A stretch of DNA of 64,000 nt from Sacculina carcini (taxonomy: Eukaryota > Arthropoda > Thecostraca > Sacculinidae). Of this stretch, positions 63,961-64,000 are shown one piece after another (the stretch's first letter is position 1; the number at the start of each line of letters is the position of its first letter). The stretch is from the NCBI GenBank assembly GCA_916048095.2, contig OU696576.1, positions 1,583,501 through 1,647,500 of the forward strand, in the 5' to 3' direction. Below the pieces are notes generated by a model, which worked only from the letters and a program-made list of their open reading frames with translations, was not told the DNA's origin and made no database searches. Position numbers and translations under genes: made by a program.

Positions 63961-64000
63961 ATCAGAACATTAGATTATGAAGCGAAGCTTGATGAAAATT
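63895..64000 (-). other. TFIP11 intron at window edge
   Basis: Mostly CA repeat; no exon. Confidence 0.7.

Overview
The window comes from an animal nuclear genome, most likely an invertebrate. Four conserved metazoan genes are split into short exons with GT-AG introns, the introns are full of (TG)n/(CA)n microsatellites, and the rest is packed with LINEs, tRNA-derived SINEs, mariner, hAT-like and Tigger-like elements. CCTAA-type runs inside foldback elements and an arthropod-type transposon relic hint weakly at an arthropod-like lineage; I do not name a species. All functional calls rest on reading the translated exons against remembered family sequences; no search was run.

Layout. 1-10735 (+): 3' part of an HSP110 (HSPA4-type) chaperone gene, nine exons from about residue 140 of the family to the stop, preceded by a 44-46 bp minisatellite that is itself made of copies of the first exon's splice acceptor and first six codons. 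11245-14047: a dispersed repeat, a deleted mariner and a complete 1.6 kb terminal-repeat element (TRIM-like) with 5-bp target duplication. 14705-16117 and 18119-19741 (+): two intronless genes, each with a TATAAAAG box; the first encodes a basic, low-complexity protein I do not recognise, the second a 449-aa Mab-21/cGAS-like nucleotidyltransferase-fold protein with a complete acidic triad and a predicted signal peptide. 20485-21950: LINE relic.

23101-49607 (+): PPME1 (protein phosphatase methylesterase 1), seven exons recognised, first coding exon not found. Its last intron is about 19.7 kb and holds an approximately 9 kb tandem segmental duplication (31803-39637 and 40674-48657) with dead hAT transposases, nested MITEs, SINEs, foldback elements, a Tigger relic, and four intact antisense copies of an unknown 264/265-aa ORF. 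The exon with the catalytic histidine lies beyond this intron. 50385-51150: transposon-derived relic. 52328-58595 (-): CRELD-type ER protein, seven exons, lacking the usual last calcium-binding EGF but with a C-terminal membrane region. 59672-end (-): the last four exons of TFIP11, one of whose splice acceptors is built from the terminal inverted repeat of a mariner element.

The genes have unrelated housekeeping roles (protein folding, PP2A demethylation, ER folding, spliceosome disassembly) and are not an operon. Themes linking the window: UG-repeat tracts sitting at splice acceptors of all four multi-exon genes, transposons landing at or forming splice sites, and large tandem arrays inside introns.
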